Below are positions 5,484 through 8,676 of a DNA stretch of 8,676 nucleotides, piece by piece. Each line of letters begins with the position of its first letter. Position 1 is the stretch's first letter. The position numbers were made by a program, and so were the translations under genes. The DNA is taken from NCBI GenBank assembly GCA_017551215.1, contig JAFZMA010000042.1:1-8676 (forward strand), read 5' to 3'. Below the pieces are notes generated by a model. It ran no database searches, was not told the DNA's origin, and saw only the letters and a list, made by a program, of their open reading frames with translations. This DNA is from Bacteroidales bacterium (GTDB taxonomy: Bacteria; Bacteroidota; Bacteroidia; Bacteroidales; UBA932).

Positions 5484-7910
5484 TCAGAGGTTCTTCTGAG
5501 GATACATGCTCTCCCACCAGGAAGGATCGTCCTTGAGATACTTCTGGAACCAGGCCATTATAGTGTTACTCCACTTGATTCTCTTTGGATAATCCAATAT
5601 CCAGTGGTTTTCTCCCTTGACTTCCACAAACGCAACCTCGCGGCCCAGAATCTTGAGGGCAGTGAACATCTGTATGCTCTCTATATGAGGCACGTTGGTG
5701 TCTGCGCTTCCGTGCAGAAGCAGCAGAGGCGTATGGATCTTGTCTGCGTTGAAAAGCGGAGACTGGCGGGTGTACATCTCGGGATTGTTCCACGGATAGC
5801 TCTCACCGCTGGCAACGTGTCCGTAGGAATAGCCCCAGTATCCCTCACCCCAATAGCTCGCGATATTACTGATTCCGGCGTGGGATATGGCGCAGGCAAA
5901 CAAATCAGTCTTTGTCTGGAGGTACTGAGTCATAAAGCCACCGTAACTTGCTCCTATGCAGCCAATCTTGTCCTTGTCCACAAACGGATGGCTATCGCAG
6001 AATTTCTGTATTCCCTCAATTATGTCGTCTGCCACAAAATCTCCCCATGTCTCCACATGGCGGGCGGAAAACTTCTGCCCAAAGCCAATGGCTCCGCTTG
6101 GCTGGACAACGTAAACCACATAGCCCAGTGTTGCCCAGTACTGCTGCGGATAACGGCTTTCCAGAGAACGGGTTATAGGAGTGCAACCGCCGTAGTAGTT
6201 GACAATCATCGGATATTTCTTCCCGGGGTCAAATCCCAAAGGCAGGTAGAACCTTCCCTGGATTTCATCGCCGAGGCGGTTGGTAAAACTCCACGGATGG
6301 CACTCGCCCATTTCCACATTCTTGTAGCGCTCAGCGGTACAGTCTTCAAACAAATAGTCCTTATCCTTTGCAATATCCTTGATATACAGCTTGGAAGGAG
6401 AAGAGGCACCACCACCCACATAACACATGGTGCGGCCTTTGGCAGGAAGATTCCATCCAGTAACGACCTCCGGAATCTGGGAGAGTTTCTTCCAGCCTCC
6501 CTTAGGATTGAAGGCATAGAGAGTCATATACTCGCTTTCTGTTGTTCCGGCATATATCTTTCCGTCAGCCCTGTTCCAAGATATAGCTTCAACAGACGGG
6601 TTAAAATCCTTGGTAAGGCACTTTACCTTCCGTGTTGCAATATCAAAGATATACATCTGGATATCATACATATTCGGAGTCTGGCCCTTGTCCACGTTCT
6701 TCCCTATTCCGCCGAAAGATTCCGGAGAACCTACGCACAGAAGGCTCTTCCCGTCCGGAGAGAACTGCGCTCCACGCAAGAAACCGTCATCCTTTATCAG
6801 GGTATCCACAGTCCTTGTCTTGAGGTCCAGGACACAGATATCCATACCGGAAGAAGGGCGTTTGGTAACGTGCAGATTGGTAAGGGCCATCAACAGGTAT
6901 CTGGAATCATCAGAAATATCCATAACACTCACAGAACGGCTGCCGAAACTAAGGCGCGTTGTCATGCCGGTTGCAATATCGTAAAGGCTTACGTATGAGC
7001 GGTTACGCCACCCCGGCTGTCGGTCGTCAGGATCCAGGATCTGATAAACATCTGCATCTTCCTTAGGACCATCTTCCTGTTCGGACATAACCATGTAAGT
7101 AAGGTCCGGAGAAATCATCAACCTTCCTTTAGGAAGATTCTCGGCGATGACAGCCTCCTCTCCAGCAACTGTACATCTGTAGAGGCGGCGGTTGCCGTCC
7201 TCAGTCCGGTAATAGGCGTAGTCGTTGCCCTCGTTAAGCCAGAACATTCCCTGCTGCTCGCGGATAACCTTTCCGGTTGCAACTTCCTTTAGAGCGGTCT
7301 TCCTCAAGGCCTTGCCACTGTGGTCGGCATCGTTATAGGTAATAATCACATATTTTCCATCCTCAGAGATACTTGCATTAGACAGTTTTAGGCCGTATAG
7401 CACCTCGTCCATACCGAAGCCGTGCTTCTCAGAAACAGTCCACTCTACAGGCTTGTCACACTTTAGGTTGACAAAAATGGAATCCTTAGTCTTTTCATCG
7501 CTGAGTATCTTTATATCCACACGGTGCTGCCTCGGATCCAGCTTCAGGCCTTTCAGAGGACTCTCCTTACCGTCCAGATAGGTCTTGGTGGTCTTAGCCC
7601 CCTTTACCTCCACATCCACCTTCTTGAAATTCTGGTCGTTGATGAAGAAGGAATAGACAAAAACACACTGCTGCGAAACCTCAGGCAGTGCACCGTCCCC
7701 TACCTCCCTGGCAAGCTTGGATTTAAGCGGAGCAGCATCCATCAGGCTCTTGGACTGGAACTCCTTGCCCTTGGCATCTTTGGATGAAAAAACTGGTGAA
7801 GCCACCTCGTACGGCCCTGCGCAGAGGAACTTGTCAACTTTTGTAACACTCTGGGAATAAGTAGTGGACCAGGCCAGAAGGCAAACCGCAAAAACAAATA
7901 TCTTCTTCAT
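5484..7910 (-). CDS. Secreted S9-family serine peptidase (prolyl oligopeptidase type)
   Basis: The 808-residue product has a signal peptide (MKKIFVFAVCLLAWSTTYSQ, cleavage near residue 19-20), a long N-terminal beta-propeller part (about 150-540) and a C-terminal alpha/beta-hydrolase domain (about 560-795). The catalytic triad is visible: Ser655 in GCIGASYGGF, Asp737 in HGSADTNVP and His769 in GENHWI. YPMIVNYYGG supplies the usual oxyanion-region segment. Enzymes of this family clip di- or tripeptides or short oligopeptides, often after proline, in the periplasm or at the cell surface. Subfamily is uncertain: I do not see a clear double-Glu motif of DPP4, and it is longer than typical DPP4 or PtpA (about 720-740 residues), with an extended N-terminal section. 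It starts 3 bp behind the lipoprotein gene and is followed by a small membrane protein, so the three are likely one transcript devoted to the envelope. Confidence 0.93.
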   Translation of the reverse strand: MKKIFVFAVCLLAWSTTYSQSVTKVDKFLCAGPYEVASPVFSSKDAKGKEFQSKSLMDAAPLKSKLAREVGDGALPEVSQQCVFVYSFFINDQNFKKVDVEVKGAKTTKTYLDGKESPLKGLKLDPRQHRVDIKILSDEKTKDSIFVNLKCDKPVEWTVSEKHGFGMDEVLYGLKLSNASISEDGKYVIITYNDADHSGKALRKTALKEVATGKVIREQQGMFWLNEGNDYAYYRTEDGNRRLYRCTVAGEEAVIAENLPKGRLMISPDLTYMVMSEQEDGPKEDADVYQILDPDDRQPGWRNRSYVSLYDIATGMTTRLSFGSRSVSVMDISDDSRYLLMALTNLHVTKRPSSGMDICVLDLKTRTVDTLIKDDGFLRGAQFSPDGKSLLCVGSPESFGGIGKNVDKGQTPNMYDIQMYIFDIATRKVKCLTKDFNPSVEAISWNRADGKIYAGTTESEYMTLYAFNPKGGWKKLSQIPEVVTGWNLPAKGRTMCYVGGGASSPSKLYIKDIAKDKDYLFEDCTAERYKNVEMGECHPWSFTNRLGDEIQGRFYLPLGFDPGKKYPMIVNYYGGCTPITRSLESRYPQQYWATLGYVVYVVQPSGAIGFGQKFSARHVETWGDFVADDIIEGIQKFCDSHPFVDKDKIGCIGASYGGFMTQYLQTKTDLFACAISHAGISNIASYWGEGYWGYSYGHVASGESYPWNNPEMYTRQSPLFNADKIHTPLLLLHGSADTNVPHIESIQMFTALKILGREVAFVEVKGENHWILDYPKRIKWSNTIMAWFQKYLKDDPSWWESMYPQKNL

Positions 7911-7913
7911 CTT

Positions 7914-8462
7914 TTATTGATTATTCTCTTTCTGTTCCTCAATGAAACCTTCCGCCTCCTGGCTTTCCAGGGTATCTTCTGAATCCTCCAGAGCCGGATT
8001 CCTCTTCCAGATGATATCATCAATATACCACTCGTCTCCGTCAAAGGCCAGTAGAAGCGTATAGTTTATGTTGTAGCAAGGAGGGTCCACGTAATTAAAG
8101 TCAGCCTCGGCGAGCCTTGAGTCTGTAAGGCGCACATCCTTTAGGGTAACCACTCTTTTTGTGGAATCCTCGCAGCAAACGTCGAACACTTTTCCCGTCC
8201 AGTTGAAATCCATATAACCTGCCGGAGCATTCTCCTCCGCCTTCCTTACACGGTTATAGATGCTTATCAGTCTGGCTGTAAAGAGATTAGGCCAATCTCT
8301 GTCCGTAACCGGATTTATGGTCATCATCTTCTCAACCCTCTGCTTTACATAATCTGCCGTAAGCTTGCTGGAATCTGTAGCCTGCTGCCCCTTGTTCTTA
8401 CAGGAAAAGACACAGGCCGCCATGCAAACCGCCGCAAACGCAATGATTGATGTCGCTTTCAT
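7914..8462 (-). CDS. Lipoprotein of unknown function
   Basis: With the start at 8462 the product is 182 residues and begins MKATSIIAFAAVCMAACVFSCKNKG: a basic residue, a hydrophobic stretch and a cysteine suited to lipidation (Cys21 after VFS, or Cys17 after MAA). No acidic cluster follows the cysteine, so the surface-export signal of Bacteroidota lipoproteins appears absent and a periplasm-facing location is more likely. The mature part has NLFTARLISIYNRVRK and ends its folded region with TLLLAFDGDEWYIDDIIWKR, a pattern seen in small NTF2-like or DUF3828-like secreted domains, then an acidic tail (EDSEDTLESQEAEGF). The frame is open upstream to 8594, but that extension has no signal-peptide logic and would cover the promoter at 8489-8521. 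It leads the unit containing the S9 peptidase, 3 bp ahead of it. Confidence 0.82.
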   Translation of the reverse strand: MKATSIIAFAAVCMAACVFSCKNKGQQATDSSKLTADYVKQRVEKMMTINPVTDRDWPNLFTARLISIYNRVRKAEENAPAGYMDFNWTGKVFDVCCEDSTKRVVTLKDVRLTDSRLAEADFNYVDPPCYNINYTLLLAFDGDEWYIDDIIWKRNPALEDSEDTLESQEAEGFIEEQKENNQ

Positions 8463-8488
8463 GTTTTTGGATATTTTCTGCAATTTAG

Positions 8489-8521
8489 CAAAACTATTTG
8501 AATTATCTTTGAACTGGCAAA
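8489..8521 (-). promoter_or_regulatory. Promoter of the lipoprotein-S9 peptidase unit
   Basis: On the minus strand TTTG (8521-8518), 21 bp, then TAGTTTTG (8496-8489) matches the Bacteroidota promoter form. Transcription would begin about 20 bases before the ATG at 8462. This supports 8462, not 8594, as the start of the lipoprotein gene. Confidence 0.7.
8504..8511 (+). promoter_or_regulatory. Possible right-pointing -7 box
   Basis: TATCTTTG fits TAnnTTTG and lies seven bases from the minus-strand -7 box, overlapping the spacer of that promoter. No -33 TTTG is seen at the proper spacing. The only thing downstream on this strand is a 21-codon open frame (8533-8598), so it may be a chance match. 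Confidence 0.25.
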
Positions 8522-8604
8522 TCCGCAGCGATATGATAACCTTAACGCTCCTGGACCGGAACGGCCAGGCTCTGGACACGGTAACGATAAGCAAGTGATG
8601 GAAT

Positions 8605-8676
8605 TTACTGCTTCTTGATGCAGTATTTGCTGATTACGCTGTACGCCTCTTCTACGCCAAGCTCTCCGGCCTTGCT
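8605..8676 (-). CDS. C-terminal end of an unidentified protein (partial)
   Basis: On the minus strand the frame is open from the window edge for 23 codons to a TAA at 8605-8607, ending SVISKYCIKKQ. The residues are charged and helix-like (KAGELGVEEAYSVISKYCIK), as expected of a real protein end, and the orientation agrees with the downstream unit. The 142-bp gap to the lipoprotein start contains that unit's own promoter, so this is probably a separate upstream gene. Too little is present to name it, and the opposite strand is open here too, so the call is tentative. Confidence 0.5.
   Translation of the reverse strand, partial: SKAGELGVEEAYSVISKYCIKKQ

Noticed and set aside
5604..6998. 464-codon plus-strand open frame opposite the S9 peptidase
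   Set aside because: The minus strand encodes an intact peptidase with signal peptide and full catalytic triad; the plus frame has no family features and is an antisense shadow.
8463..8594. 44-residue N-terminal extension of the lipoprotein
   Set aside because: It covers the promoter boxes and would bury the signal peptide and lipobox; the start at 8462 fits both.
1..8676. CRISPR arrays, insertion sequences, prophage genes
   Set aside because: No regularly spaced repeats, transposase or phage structural motifs were found on either strand.

Overview
The window looks like a piece of a Bacteroidota chromosome, most likely Bacteroidales. Three things point there: several exact matches to the phylum's promoter form (TTTG, about 19-21 bp, TAnnTTTG), mostly weak Shine-Dalgarno sites, and the gene families present (stand-alone proline dehydrogenase, secreted S9 peptidase, a DUF4293-like membrane protein, LolC/E-type permease). 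Genus cannot be told from this sequence. Most of the region is ordinary housekeeping and accessory metabolism. I do not see a clearly new multi-gene system.

Left end (1-1618): the C-terminal part of an MltF-like lytic transglycosylase on + runs toward a LolC/E-type ABC permease on -. The permease is divergent from a tRNA-Gly with anticodon CCC, which has its own promoter box and a strong intrinsic terminator.

Centre left (1619-2507): a compact, more AT-rich type II toxin-antitoxin cassette, hicA then hicB, sits just behind the tRNA. It has a textbook Bacteroidota promoter, a perfect 7-bp inverted repeat at the expected transcription start (candidate HicB operator), and a hairpin terminator shared with the convergent neighbour. 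Its position suggests insertion into the gap between two core transcription units.

Centre (2523-5087): a two-gene minus-strand unit encodes a uridine-phosphorylase-like enzyme followed 20 bp later by proline dehydrogenase, so nucleoside salvage and proline catabolism appear cotranscribed. Divergent from it is a small four-helix membrane protein. The two start from back-to-back TAAATTTG boxes, and the box of the membrane protein gene lies so close to its ATG that the mRNA may be leaderless.

Right (5099-8676): a minus-strand unit of three exported or membrane-anchored products: a lipoprotein, an 808-residue S9 serine peptidase 3 bp behind it, and a small single-pass membrane protein 16 bp further on. 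A good promoter precedes the lipoprotein and fixes its start at 8462. The window ends in the last 23 codons of another minus-strand gene.
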